Assembly (NCBI GenBank): GCA_000149265.1
Contig: CH003301.1
Location: 368,137-432,136 of the forward strand
Length of the DNA stretch: 64,000 nucleotides
Reading direction: 5' to 3'
DNA from: Ciona savignyi
Lineage: Eukaryota > Chordata > Ascidiacea > Phlebobranchia > Cionidae
The position numbers and the translations under genes were made by a program. The notes under the pieces were generated by a model that was not told the origin of the DNA, searched no databases, and worked only from the letters and a program-made list of their open reading frames with translations. Of this stretch, positions 13,325 through 27,051 are shown piece by piece; the stretch's first letter is position 1, and every line of letters begins with the position of its first letter.

Positions 13325-16300
13325 TCAATCGTCTGATTTGTAGAAATTTCCTTGATTTGAAAGAAAGAATTCATCTCGCTTATAAACCATGAGGTTAAAG
13401 GTCCTGCGCTGGTGACAAAGATCGTAGAGCAAACTGACGTTACTTGGTATCCGTGGAATCCCACACAAATCTGCAAGTTCATTGTTGTAGTCCCACTGGC
13501 GTGGACCCATCAGATGAGCATGTCTGCATTCAATATTTTGTGTTTATTAATGTGGTAGAAAACCGACAGTTATCAGATAGATAAACACATCATACAGGTG
13601 GTTTGTTTGATTCCATCCACTATTTTACCTTGACAATTACAGAACAAGTCATTATACAGTAAAAACTTACCATTTAAAAAAAGAAACAACTCAAATACCT
13701 TTTAAATGCATGTGAATATGCCTCCAAAAAATTGTGAAACACGTCATAAATTCACTCACAAAACAAAAATTTACCTCTTTGGAAGTCCCTCCTTTTGGCG
13801 CCTTGTGTATTCTTCTTCCTCATCCTTTAACATATCTTCCTCAGACGGGATGGGAATTAAACCAGCGAGTAAACTAATTGCATAGTTAACCTGTGCATAG
13901 GGATGAATTGAAACATTTGTTTATGTAAGTGGAACTAATGTTTATTAGTGGTATCTTTTAAAATATCAAATTCCCACTGACAGGTTACCGAAACTATTAT
14001 AGTGTGGTATTTGTATTTTACATTTCTTTTATTTTAGTTCAACAAAATGATCTTCTAGCACTATCCACTATGGGTCTTGTCAAAAGTACTCAAGTCACTA
14101 GCAAAAGCCTGGTTTTAAACTTTTCTTTCAACTGATAGTGGATTTCTTTACCGTCTTATTACATATCCTAATGGACATATCAAAAAGAATAGTTTGAGTA
14201 GACGGTATACCTGACAGTGAAATTGAGGAAACGGACAAATAAGGAAGCAAATTCCAACAAAGGACAATGTTGGATATTTAACATGAACCAAGTGCTTGAA
14301 CAACGGTGTCACTCTGTTCTCATCCACTGATACCAGGTCACCAAGGAAAGAGAAATTAAAGTGATACCCAGTGCAGAACATAAACACATCGCAATCCACG
14401 TAAATCCCGTTGCTGAATTCAACACCTGATTTCGTGAAACGAATAGGTACAGGTTGCTGTGGAAATGATATATATTAGAATGGTATGTGGATAATATACA
14501 TCTTGCGGTGATAAACAGTTTTTTTACATTTGTTGGCAGGAAGTGGTTAATTGAATGAACATAGTGTTGATTTCTGGTGGTAGATATATGTTGCAGTGTT
14601 TTCTTATTATTGCAATAGTTTAACATCAAAGAAACATTTAAGTTCAATATATGTAGATTAATATTAGGTAGTACGTTTTCGTCTGACAAATAAATACCTC
14701 TTCTACATTTGAAGGTAGATCACTTTGGAACTTTGAACCTTTGTGGCTTAAAATAACCTTATGAGCATAAGGTGCCAAGTCCAAGGCAATGTCTGTTCCA
14801 GACGCTTTAGCTCCAAGTAGAACCACCGTTTGGTCTTTATACAACTCTGGATCCCTATAGCTGTGGCTGTGTAGTATCTTGCCTTGGAAGTCGGATATTG
14901 CTTCAATATGTGGTTCATTGGGCACTGAGTAATGTCTGAGAAAAAATTGTAAACTTTAATAATCCTTTTCCTTAAACAAAAAAGCTAATACTAATACTAA
15001 TCTATGTTTTTTAGTTAAAATTGTGTATTGCTCATAAAACAACACAAAGCTATTTGTGATAATTAATCAATGATAAGAATAAGGTGGTGCAATGTATAAT
15101 TTTATTATTAATTTAAATTACTTGTATAATATTAATCTTTTTCCACTTACCCATTGCAAACCATAACGCCATCGAAAATGTGGTGACTCGTTTGTTTAGT
15201 TAAGAGGTGATAAGTTGTCACTTTCCATTTAGTTGCACGATTGTCCGATTCCAGGGGCGTCACATTTTGCACCAAAGTGTTGAACTAGGAAGCACATGAT
15301 GATTACTGGATGATTGTATCTCAGGAATGGATAGTATAAGTAAGATAGAATATTCATGTTTTCCCCATGTATGAAATTGGATATTGCAATGTGTTGTACC
15401 TATAACATGCATCAGTTTTTTTAATGTAATAACTCACTTGGTTCAAGCAATGACCTTACCGAATGACACAAGCGACTAACATGATGCTGATGATATCGAT
15501 ATCGTCATTCATAGCAATATTAGTGTGAGAGAGACTACCAATATAGACCAGGAAACAACTGATAATTATGTGTCTGTTTTTTTAAATTAAAAGAATTAAT
15601 AAAACTCCAATTAAATGAACAAATTTCTACCTGCAACTTAAATAAAAAAATAATTACACTTACCTCTATATGTTTCTCCAGTTTAAATTCCTTGCAATAA
15701 CTCTCCAAGTATTCTTGCACATCACTGTGTTTGAGAAATGATGGTAACTCCTTGTCGAACGGAAAATCTGGAAATGCCATAACCTGTTTTGGCAAATTTG
15801 TCCTGAGTATAAAATAACAATTAAAATAGTGAAGATGAAGAACATAAGGGGAGAGGCTCTTGGTAGAACATTTTTGGTAATTTGGTTCTAGAACCACTGG
15901 GTTCAGATGATGTATCTTAAGTGCCTTACCCAAAGACACAACCAACCAATTAAAGTCGAACTAACGCACCAAGCTACGCAATCAGACATTGGGTGAAAAA
16001 TGTTACTAAGATAGATAAGAAATAAAATGGCTGATTGCCATAACTATTAGATGGGCACTTATGAACACAGTATTTTAATTTACTCTATAAGAATAGGCAA
16101 TACATTATTCATTGTGTAAAAAATACAGAAAGCAAAGCCGTAACCTACCTAGATATGCGGCTGTATTATAAGACATAGAGTTACCTTAAATTTTTGTACA
16201 TGGATGAATGAATAGGCAAGCCATTCTCATCCGTGCCAGTCTTCTCTGTATAATGCCATGTCCCGCCAATGTGATTGCTGCCCTCATAAACCACGGGGAT

Positions 16301-16641
16301 AAATTGTGGTTTTGATAACAAATTTCTTGTTGCACATAACCCTAAAAACATTACTTTATATTTTAAGTTAAAACACCAAGTTTTTACAATTATTATGTAA
16401 AAATATAAATTAACTATCAATATTTTCATGTAAAGTAAATGATGCAGTAATGTTGCTTTCTTTGTGACTGCTTTCAACATTCATTTCGCAAATTCCTAAT
16501 CATCATCTTAACATTCATAATATTGCTAATACAGTTAAAAATATCATAATCGAATTATAATGGTTGCGCTCATAAATATACAACTATTTGATCACCTGCA
16601 GCACCCGCTCCAATGACAGCTATCTTAAGAACAGACGACAT
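13325..16641 (-). CDS. FMO: Flavin-containing monooxygenase, short form
   Basis: Eight exons on the minus strand: 16596-16641 (start), 16185-16341, 15664-15802, 15151-15284, 14698-14935, 14211-14456, 13775-13890 and 13325-13523 (stop), giving 424 residues. The FAD-binding Rossmann motif GAGAAG is at residues 11-16. The FMO signature FxGxxxHxxxY is complete at 175-185. The NADPH motif position reads GAKASG (200-205), where GxGxSG is usual. The FATGY-like motif reads CTGY at 266-269. The enzyme uses NADPH and O2 to oxygenate soft nucleophiles (N or S). At 424 residues it lacks the C-terminal membrane anchor of vertebrate FMO1-5 (about 530 residues), resembling the shorter invertebrate enzymes. 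No particular substrate can be assigned. Confidence 0.9.
15340..15520 (-). repeat. Degenerate SINE fragment in FMO intron 3
   Basis: On the minus strand a 'gggg/aaaacatgaatattctatc' tail is preceded by 'acacattgcaatatcc' and 'cattgcttgaacc', in the order of the SINE consensus but heavily diverged. Confidence 0.45.
15850..15965 (-). repeat. SINE fragment in FMO intron 2
   Basis: The minus strand reads 'ttggttgtgtctttgggtaa', 'ggcacttaag' and then 'gaacccagtgg', the middle block of the local SINE family. Confidence 0.6.
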
Positions 16642-18883
16642 TGGGCGTTTCTTTGTAACAGGAAAATGATTTTACAGAAAAAAACTGTCGTATTGTCTGC
16701 CTACGTCTTTCTACAGGGAGGGATAAAAAAGTTAAATCTTTCCACAATTCATTTTATGAAGTTGGACTTTTAGGTATAAGGGGATATTAAGGATAACAGC
16801 AATACAATAATAATTAAAATATTTAAAGTAATTGCAATCATTTTATGAAAAGGATATCAAAGATACTTTATATGTACAAAATAACAAGGATTGTTGTATT
16901 TACGGAGTAAAAGCAATTGTTTTGTGTACAAAATAATACCAATGTAATGTAAACATAAAATGAGACAATTGTATGGGTGGAAGAGCTATGGCAAGATACA
17001 AAAATATGAAAAATGTAATCTATTATTATGTTTACAGCTTTATAATATATGGTTTTCCGCACAGTTAATCCAGTGAAAAAACTCCCCAACTAGAGAGTGT
17101 CAACCACGTGTTATCCACCACTATTTTTAAAAACCTGTTGTGGGTATGGTATATTTTTCTGCATGCAAAAACAATTGGGTTCCCTGGCCACCACACCTTA
17201 GTATATCTTACATAAAGTGTATTTGTTTCGGAACTAATGGGTTCCCGAGTTACCAATCCAAACTTCTAAATGAAACAAACGGGTGGTATATGCCTCCTTA
17301 ACCCCCTATGGTTTATCTGATATAAAGAGTATTACGGTTTTCTGCAAGCAGAAACTAATGGGTTCACGAGTTACCAAATCCAAACTTAATATCCATGTTT
17401 TTCTATAATTAAAAAAACGACAATAGAAACAAAGAAAATTAAATTGTTTCTTTTTATTAGTGCGGGTTTTTCGGGGATATTTTAATCAATGTGTTATTAA
17501 TTGTGATTTAATAATCTTACCACAATAAAATGCGAGAAAATGGTGAATGTGCTAATATTCTTGGGCTTGGTGCTAGTTAGTTTCCCTGGCGTGATTTATT
17601 CACAATTTGTAACTGAATATCTTATACATTTTAACTAACAATTCTAACAAGTTTAACTCATCAGTTCATTTTATTCCTGTTGTGAGGTTAAGTGATATGG
17701 AGTTTCCCAGAAAATGGTTCATGGTGGGTATAGGGTACTGTAATCAAATTTTTTTTGTTTGCCTTGAAATTCACTATCGCTTTGTAAGGGTTTTAAAATT
17801 TAAGCTGATTTACATACATGGTAATAGTGTACTATATAGTAAGTTAATTTTGCGTGGTAACTTTCTGTATGTAGTAGGCTATCCATTGGTTACTTTTTAA
17901 GTACATTTTATTCTCCTACAACTTTCCTTACAATTTAAAGTGAGTTATCCTCCCCAGCTCCGAAATATCAACTGTTATAGAATACCCCGTGCTGAACATC
18001 TAAAAGCGGCCGTCATGCATAAACTTTTGGGTCTCTTGAGAATTTCCCTGATGCAATTTACCCAGACATTTGCCACTGTAGATCCCAAACTATTTACCTT
18101 GATTGGACATTTTCTTTCTTATTATAAAAAAAAATGTAAATTTAACTGATTACTAGTTTCCCTGGAATTTTGTAAATGGGCATATTCCAGATAAGGGTTC
18201 AAGATAGGTTTGGGTCGAACGCAGCATTTTTGTTTGTATTTACATTTTGTATATATTTAGCTTAGTTTTCTGTTTCCACCTTATTTATATGCTTAATAAG
18301 ATTGTCTTTATGATTGCTTATGCATATTCTACTTGAGGGGTTTCCCGAGGTACCCTTGGTTATTTTAATTCTAGTTATGTTATTTTCATTTGTGTTGTTT
18401 ATCTTTAGATTTCTGGGAAATTTTAAGTTAATAATTTTTTAATTGGAAAATAATGTCAAAAATGCTAAAAAACATTTTTTCCAATAGCGGGAATTCCCCT
18501 TGTTTTTTTGTAAAATTTAAGGTCGTTGCAAATTAAATTAAGAGAATGCCTGTTAGGATTCCTGTAAGTTGTAACCTTATTGGAAAACTCCTTTGTGAGT
18601 TTGTGCCATCAATCTGGCGACATGGCATGCCTGTCACGAGCGTGACGCAGGAAAACAAGAAAAACGGAGTAAAATCAATATGTGTTGCCATCGGAAATCC
18701 GATGGGAACCCATAATTAACTATGTTTTAAAAAACCTATTCTGACTTACGCTACCGGTATCATATTTCCTCCTTACCTTCCGCCTTTAGTTTCCTTTCAT
18801 CTAGCGTGCAGTTTCCCTGCTTTTAGTATTGTCCGTATATGTTTGTGTATGCAGAAACGAACGGGTTCCCTAGTGACATTATT

Positions 18884-18911
18884 ACACTTTGTATAATTTT
18901 ATACAAAGTGT
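18884..18911. repeat. Short perfect hairpin in intergenic repeat
   Basis: 'acactttgtataa' is followed after two bases by its reverse complement 'ttatacaaagtgt'. A further copy of the arm motif ('aactttgtataaagt') lies near 18946, so the hairpin belongs to the local repeat. Confidence 0.7.
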
Positions 18912-19322
18912 ATTTATCGTCTGTTTTTGCAGGCAGAAACTATAAACTTTGTATAAAGTATTTGATTCCCGAGTTACCAATCCAAACTTAATATTATTGT
19001 TTTCTGAAAGTTTTTACTTTGATATACACAAAAATAAAAACAAGAAAAAATAATGCCTAAAATGTCTTTTTGCCGTCTGTTTTATTTCTTAATTTTTGTT
19101 ATACAAGGTCGTTACGTGTTTTTATCGTAATAACAAGTAATAATTTAAACTAACTTTATAACTGGAAACACTATACCAAGTTTAACAGCTTGAAATAAAT
19201 AGAACACAAAGTTAGCAATTTCTCGTATCTTTGTGTAGAAAGTGTCAAGTGGCAACTCTTTCTGTTATTAGTTGCCATTACCGTAATTTGTTAATGCATA
19301 TTTTCTTAATCGACTTTTTTCA

Positions 19323-19341
19323 GGTTGCACTGCGTTTAAGC
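19323..19341 (+). promoter_or_regulatory. Splice or trans-splice acceptor just upstream of KIF3B ATG
   Basis: A pyrimidine tract ending in 'ttttttcag' precedes a 19-base leader and the start codon. Either a 5' UTR intron ends here or a spliced leader is added. Tunicates trans-splice many mRNAs, and no obvious upstream donor exon was found. Confidence 0.45.
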
Positions 19342-22300
19342 ATGTCGAAGTCAAAAAATTCCGAGTGTGTAAAGGTGGTGGTCAGATGTCGACCTTTAAA
19401 TCAAAAAGAAATCGAAGGAAATCACGAAAGCGTAGTTAGTATGGACGTAAAGACGGGACAGGTTCAGATAAAGAACCCAAAAGGTACGTTTAGAGCTAAA
19501 CTAAGGCTTCTAATAACCGACCACCTGGACTAACTATGTTCCTTTATCTGTTCAATGCTTTAATACAAATTTAACAACTTTACTATTTACAGCACCATTA
19601 GACCCACCAAAATCGTTCACATTTGACGCAATATATGACTGGAACTGCACACAAAGTGATATATTTGAAGAAACTTTTCACCCACTGCTTGATTCTGTAC
19701 TGAATGGGTTTAATGGAACAATATTTGCATACGGACAAACTGGAACCGGCAAAACTTTTACAATGGAAGGTTGTATTTAAAAACGATATTAAAGGGTAGA
19801 ATTGTATGTTTCTTTTTTTTAACTGGATTCCTTAGTTTAATTTTACACATTCGTTAACCTATTTTTTTATTGGGATTTTGCATCTAAGCTAGCTGCAATT
19901 TCAGCCTTTCTCAGTATACTTGTGCAAACACCCAAGGATTGAATGTAATGCCAAAACATAGCCTCCAGCCTACTATGCCACTATTACATTGCCATTAGTA
20001 TGGCATTTTTATGATGGCTAATGTGACAGGGTTATGGCACTGACTTATACACCCTTGAGCTGATTTTTAAGTATATATGATTTAATAATAATCTGTTCTA
20101 CGTTACCCATCTATAGAGTACTTTATTCGAGCTTGAAGGAAAACAGTGAATGAACCAGTTACTGATTTTTTACATATTTTTCAGGTGTTCGTTCCGATCA
20201 GGAATTACGTGGAGCCATACCACGATCGTTTGAGCATGTGTACAAGCACATTGCACGGACAAAGGATCAACAATATTTGGTTCGAGCTTCATATCTGGAA
20301 ATCTACCAGGAAGATATCAGAGACCTTTTGTCAAAAGATCAAAGCAAAAGGCTCGAACTCAAAGAAAGACCAGATACAGGTGCATATTATTTAGTTTATA
20401 TTTTTATCATTTTAAGACAATGTTATGATTCAACATATTTAATAATGATTTACTAACTACTGGCTAAGTTCATTTATGTTTAAAGGTGTTGTTGTATTAC
20501 TCCAGAAGTTAAACACTTAGGACCCGACCAACCACACATTTTAAATACCAACAACACATACGGTTAAAATAACATTATAAATAAAGCCATGTGTACATTG
20601 TGTAGTTCAGTAAATGTAAAATACCAATAATGTGAAATAATAATGATAAACGTTTTGTGATGATCTCATTCTTCATTACATATTCTATCTGTGAATATAT
20701 TCAATTATTTACATGCGAATTCCTTTCATCAGTAACTCTAAACAAACAGTATTGGTAAAAAAAATCCAAGTTGTAAAGTTATGTGTTTGTAAAACACTAT
20801 TAAACTATATTTCATTTTTCTCTCTCTGATGGTAGGGGTTTATGTGAAAGATTTACTGTCATTTGTCACCAAGTCAGTGAAGGAAATCGAACATGTGATG
20901 AATGTTGGCAACCAGAACAGAAGTGTTGGGGCAACTAACATGAACGAGCACAGGTGAGTAAAAGTAATCTTTTTATATGTGTCAACTTGTCATTCTATTT
21001 AAAATAAAGCCATTATGATTTCATGCTATGTTGGCGAATTTTTAAAACAATCACAGTTGTGCTTGACTTTTAAGTTGGTTAACATTAAACAATGAAATTG
21101 GTTTATTTTATTTCCTTCACTTATTTAACCCTTTAGAAACGAGATTGTTTTTGCGCAATTTGCGCGTTTTGACCGAGTCCGCTTTGTAGTGCTCTAGCGC
21201 CTCTCGTGTTATAGTTAGAACAAAATGTTCAACACTAGAGTTGTTCGAAATAAAATTTCCAAAATTTAAAAAAAAATTTTTTTTGATGACGTCACTATCT
21301 GCCCATCCACGTCATATTCTTTCTTATACAATGTCATAGTTTTTGATTTTTTGACAATACAGCCTAACTTAGTTTTACAAAGTTACTCAAAAACACATTT
21401 CCTACAATTATATTATAATTTTGATTTGATGACGTCATCAAAATAATATTACGTCACTAATTTCATGTTATAGGTCTACCTATGCCAAAGTTTGTTTTTT
21501 TTTATAAAAAATGTTACATTATGAATTTAGATTACTAATAAGTCCACATTGAGTTTTCTTACTACTTTTCTTTGAAATAAACTATAAATGAAGTGTTTGA
21601 ACCAAATTGCAGACTATAACCATACAGATACTCAAAACCACCCCAAAAATGTAAAAAAAAGTTAAGATCACATCTGGGACATCCCAAGAAGCGAAACTGA
21701 TTCTACTGGCATAGAGACATTAAATGAAACGAACATTTTGAGCATAGTATTAAAAAAATATGTTTTTTTGCGAGACTTTTCCCTCAGAATTAGTCCAAAA
21801 AAGTCATAAAATTCAACTAAACTTTACTTAAAAATTTTAAATGCAAAGTTATGTTTAATTTTGCTGTTTTCAAAAGATATATCATATAGCATTCCAAAGA
21901 GACCAAAGTTTAGCAGTTTGGACAAGAAATTCTGGAGATTTTTTATTTTGAATGACCACATGTCAAAAAAGCCAAATTTGGTTTTTAAAGGGTTAATGAT
22001 AAAATTCCATATTATTTCGGCACATCTCTTGTTGAACAGTAAACAAAAACTAAGGCATAACTAACTGTGAAATTAACAGCCAATGTCCTTTGCCCATGCA
22101 GCTCCAGATCTCACGCGATATTTGTTATCACAATCGAATGCAGTGAAGATGGATTAGATGGAAAGAATCATATTCGAGTTGGCAAGTTGAATCTTGTTGA
22201 TTTGGCCGGTAGTGAACGGCAGGTGAAGATTGTGGCATTTTAAGTTTATTTGTTGAGATTGTTTTGACATTATGTTGATGACGGGATGTTTAATATTTTA

Positions 22301-25300
22301 GAGACAAATTGTGACACTGCATATTCCTTTATAAAGTATATTGAATTCCTGAACAACAAATGCAAATACACTTGTGAAATGTACCACAAGTACACAGTTG
22401 GCAGTAATATTGACATTTAACCGATAATTGCTTATAAGATCGTGGTTCGGCCATTACCCAAAAAAGTTTTGTTCTGACCTTTGGCCTAGTATGAGGTATT
22501 TATAAGAATCAGTCAAAAACATACTTTTAGACGAAATCTGGCGCCACAGGAGAGCGATTAAAAGAGGCCACCAAGATTAATCTATCTTTATCTGCACTTG
22601 GTAAGAGGTGTTTAACATTAAACATGTTAAACATGCATTAACAGATACATGTGTTTTTTCTTCAAGTTTTACTGATTTTTAAATTTTCGTTTTAAAAATA
22701 ATTTGACCCAAGTGTTTCTATCTATCATGATAGTACAATGTTTTAAAATATAAATCAGGTAATGTGATATCTTCACTGGTTGATGGGAGAGGTCATATTC
22801 CGTATCGTGACTCCAAACTCACTAGGTTGCTACAGGACTCACTCGGTGGAAATGCTAAAACTGTGATGGTGAGCACCTTTTATTCATGTCCTTTTAAAAT
22901 AAAGTTCAATAAACACCAATTATCTATCTTGGTAATGGTAAGGGTGGCACAATACCCTAAAAAGTAATGTTTGGTAAAATAACCAATAATTAGCAAAAAC
23001 CAACTTGTATTCAGAAAACTAGTTTGCTGCAATTTATTTAAATAAAAACTGAAAATGCTAAAAAAAAATAAGTCCGGCTGGTATAGTATTTTAATGTATT
23101 TAGTTGCTCTATTAATTACACGGTTCTCAATTTGCAGGTTGCGAACATAGGCCCAGCAAGTTACAACTCCGATGAGACACTAACAACACTGCGATACGCC
23201 AACAGAGCGAAAAATATCCAGAATAAGCCGAAGATCAATGAAGATCCTAAAGATGCGTTGCTCCGAGAGTTCCAGGAGGAAATAGCAAAGTACAGAACGG
23301 ATTGATTTTTTATTCTCGTCCAATTGCGGGAATTTTTAAACAATAATTTATGACGACAGTTTATGGAGTTGGATACTGCAAAGTCAGCATTAGCACCATA
23401 GTCAAACTAATCTTAAATAATTGTGATATCTATGATGCCTGATACTATAAAAACGAGGACAACAAGTCCGGCAAAACAGACTTGTATTTCTGTTGTGTTA
23501 AAGTCTACTTTCTATTTAACTTACATTTTACATGTCATATTATTTTCTTAGAATGAATCAATCTGATTCCATCTTGCTCTTCCAGATTAAAAGCGAACTT
23601 AGCAAGTAAATCTCATGGAGGAGGCAAGAAGAGAAGGAGAACAAGGAGGAATGAGGATGGGGAGATCGTGGAGGAATCGGAGTCAGATGATGGAGATGAT
23701 GATGAAGGTAAGGATCAACCACTTGGAAGCAGCTGCTTTCAATCCCACCACCGTGCATTTGACAGTTTGACTACCACTGGAGTTACCCGGCTCGACTAGT
23801 ATATCAACTTAACATTACAAAACATTCAATGGAAATCGAGTGATTTTATCCTTTTTATATGCACCAATATACAGTTATCATGATGTAAATGTCGATGCAG
23901 GCAGCTTATCAGAGGAGCAGCAGGCAAAGATGGAGACGGAGAAGAATCGGATCCTGCAGGATAAAAACATGGCTGAAGAGGAGCGCGCGAGGTTGTTGCA
24001 AGAGCAGCAAGCGAAGCTGGAGGAACTCAAGAGACAACATGATGCAAAGGAGGAACTTAATGCAAAAATTAAAGTGATTCTTCATTTTGACACCTTTTTT
24101 TTTATTCGGATATTCCTTATGATTCATTAAAGTTTCAATTTTTTGGTTCCCATCACCTAAACTTTCCAAAAGCATCATAATGTGCGAACCCGAATATTAT
24201 TTTTCGTGCAGGCGATGCAGAGCAAGCTGTTGGTTGGAGGACGCACGATCATGGACCACACCAATGAGCAGGAGAAGGAACTGGAGGAGAGGAAGCAGCT
24301 CCTCGCTGAGCAGAGGAGGAAGGAGCGATCGATGAAACAACAACTTGTCGCGAGGGAGGAGTCAGCACTAGAGGCTCAAGAGAGCTATAGCTCGTTGCGG
24401 CAAGAAGTGGATGAAAAAACGAAGCGTCTCAAGAAGGTTCGAAATTAAAGATTTGCTGGGAACCTTTAGTTTGTTGTATACATAAATATTTGGCTACGAT
24501 GACACAGAAGTTAAAATTAATGTAATCCTGCTGGTTTGGATCAACAAGTGTGAGTCATTCATAGTTGGCACAGCAATAGGATGGTGATCCTAAATCTGGT
24601 GTATTTTTATTATAGCTTTGCATTCTTCTCCAATCAAATTTCAAATTATATGTTTTACTCGGGGATAAACCTGAAAAATGGTTTTAATAACAGTATTTAA
24701 CCAACGTATGATTGGTTTACTTAGAATATAAGGCCAGAGTCTTAAACTGTTTGGACATATTAAAAAAAACTCACAATGGCAATGGGCAAAATTTATATAG
24801 ATTTAGATTCGAGAAACATTAAATAAGTACTTTCCCAGATGTTTACCAGACTGCAGCAGATGAAAGCTGACATCAGCGATCTACACGAAGCCAATTGCAG
24901 GGAACGGGAAGAATTGGAAATCTCACAAATGCAGGTAACTTATCAGTTGCATGGTAATGTGGAGTTTAGGGTTGTTGGGTTAGTGATTGGAATAATAGAA
25001 ATGCCCAAAGGGTTGGGTTGAAGTAAGATAAAAGAAGTGTAAAAATGTTGTATTCTAGGTTGAGAAGTCTCTTTCATTTAGTATTGTTTTTGATATTAAT
25101 GTATATTTAGTCTCGGTTTACTCTAATATTGACTGATTTAAATCGGTTAAATTGGTCAGTTGTCCATTAAGTGCATTTTCCAGGGACATGTGAAATATGA
25201 TTTTCAGCTTCTGCAATTTTTTTAATCCTGAATTTGATTTATATTATTGTTTTATTGGCAATAAAAATCATAACCATAATCTAATTCTAAGGGAATGGTA

Positions 25301-27051
25301 GATGCATTAGTGTAATCTTTGTTGTTGCAGATGAACAGAGAATTGAAATATAAGCTGCTAGTTATTGAAAACTTCATTCCAAATGATGAGCGTGCTCGTT
25401 TGGAGGAGAGGATCATATACAATGATGAGACAGATCAGTGGGAGCTAAAATCTGTCATAAATACCGCACAGTAAGTAACTGCAGCCGATTCCCATCACGT
25501 TTTCATCATTCTGTGTGCATTTCCCTTTCAGCAGACAGGTTTAGTTTGCCAAGCCAGCCAAGAAACGTAATTTTATTGCCACACATTTTAGTGGGATCGG
25601 CGGGTTGTTCACTAGTGCTCTTATAAGATCTTAATTTTCACACAATTCCCAAGTTTTTCTGTCTCTCCGCTGTTATTTTGCCTGAAATTATTCAACTGTT
25701 GCCATTTGTTATTATAATGTATTGTGCTTCTTGTTTTAACAAACTATTGGTTTTTAAAGCCACTAAAGATGGCGCCAATTAAATAACTGTCTGCAAAATA
25801 CATATTTATTCGATTGTAATAATATTTTTTATTTTAAATTAACAATAAATAAATTTAAAATATTTAACTTCTAAATAAGAATTAGTTGGAAGATTACAAC
25901 ATTCACTTCCATCACATGCAGCTAGTTGCAATTACAATTTTGCCGCAGGAATAAAATGATGCAACGACCGAAAAGTGCACACAGTGGCAACAGCCGTCCG
26001 ACATCACAGTATGCAAAGATGGCGGCTGCAGTGGGCTTCAACCCGAGATATCGAGGAGATAATATCCTGCTGGTGGATCTGGATATGCCAACTCGAACCA
26101 CCCAGGATTATGAAGGACCTACAATAGCTCCGAAGGTGAAGTTTGTAAAAAAAATATTTTCGTATATTTTACTCGTCTCGACTGTGCTCAAATATAGCAA
26201 ATCTAAATGGAGCTCAAGATTTTTGAACCTCATAGCAAAGGAAAAAGAGCTGCATAAGTTAACCATACTCGATTTCAGCTAATTAACCTTCACAATAAAA
26301 TGAATTGAAAACCCCAATGCAAACACAATCTATTTTTAAAAAGACCTAGTTAACCTTTGTAACCAATATCACAAATTACAGCTGGTTATTGTCAATATTT
26401 ACAGTCCCATGTTTTATGACAGCAATTTATTATGTTAAAAAACAATTGGAAGTGACAAATGCCAATCTTGTTTTCCAATATTCAGTATTTTCCGGTGATT
26501 ATTTGGTTTCAAATTTTCCACCCAGGTACAAGCAGCATTAGATGCAGCACTACAGGAGGAAGGAGAGTTGCAAGTTGACGCAAGTCATTGAAAAGTTTGT
26601 CGAAGAAAAACCAAACGAAGGTAGCGTGTTGCATAATACATGCATTTTAAATTAACATACACTTGGCAACACTGTTTAAAAAATTTAACCGTATTTGCTT
26701 ATTTTGGTAAATACCTTATTTTACTCGCTGTCAAATATATACAGTGAAAACGAGAGGTAATCTGATGGCAGATCTGAAATCCATGCGAGAATACTCCATT
26801 GCGTATTTGCTAGGTTATCTGTAAAATTGCTAAAATAGCTCTCCTATGCATTTTCCCACTCACAGGGATAAAGTCCTATCCTATTTACTTGATCACCATC
26901 TCAATCCTTTTAAAAGTTTTGTTTCCATAATTTGTTTTGTGATTGCAGAGTTAAATCAAGCAGACCTCGTACAGCAAAGAAAAATGTGATACCCAACGGG
27001 TCAGACCAGCCATCCTTATATCCAACTTCTCGTGGTTTGGTACCAAAGTGA
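19342..27051 (+). CDS. KIF3B: Kinesin-2 motor subunit KIF3B
   Basis: Sixteen exons: 19342-19483, 19593-19769, 20185-20379, 20836-20953, 22102-22222, 22531-22600, 22759-22868, 23138-23289, 23586-23707, 23901-24073, 24212-24436, 24839-24934, 25331-25470, 25949-26135, 26526-26620 and 26949-27051. The motor domain has the P-loop GQTGTGKT (95-102), switch I (NMNEHSSRSH) and switch II (DLAGSER). An acidic/basic linker follows (exon 9), then a long coiled coil (exons 10-13) and a tail. KIF3B pairs with KIF3A and KAP3 as heterotrimeric kinesin-2, the anterograde intraflagellar-transport motor. Oddity: exon 15 has an in-frame TGA (codon 698, 26589-26591), yet the next exon, in the same frame, ends in SRGLVPK like vertebrate KIF3B. 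Without the TGA the length is close to the family's 747 residues. Human KIF3B lines up throughout, so the family call is secure. Confidence 0.93.
21129..21992. mobile_element. piggyBac-like nonautonomous element in KIF3B intron 4
   Basis: The 864-bp block begins CCCTTTAGAAAC and ends with the reverse complement of CCCTTTAAAAAC, an 11/12 terminal inverted repeat. It is flanked on both sides by TTAA (21125-21128 and 21993-21996), the piggyBac target-site rule. No transposase reading frame is present, so this is a MITE. The interior holds several CRE-like 'tgacgtca' motifs. Confidence 0.78.

Larger units (their letters stand above)
16642..19341. other. Intergenic between divergent FMO and KIF3B, repeat-rich
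   Basis: No coding exon was recognised over 2.7 kb. Blocks of the form 'taatgggttc.cgagttacc' followed by 'aatccaaactt' recur near 17236, 17357 and 18962, with related sequence near 18850. This marks diverged copies of an unassigned repeat. The short ORFs at 17682 and 17940 have no domain and no splice support. The promoters of both flanking genes should lie here. Confidence 0.6.
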
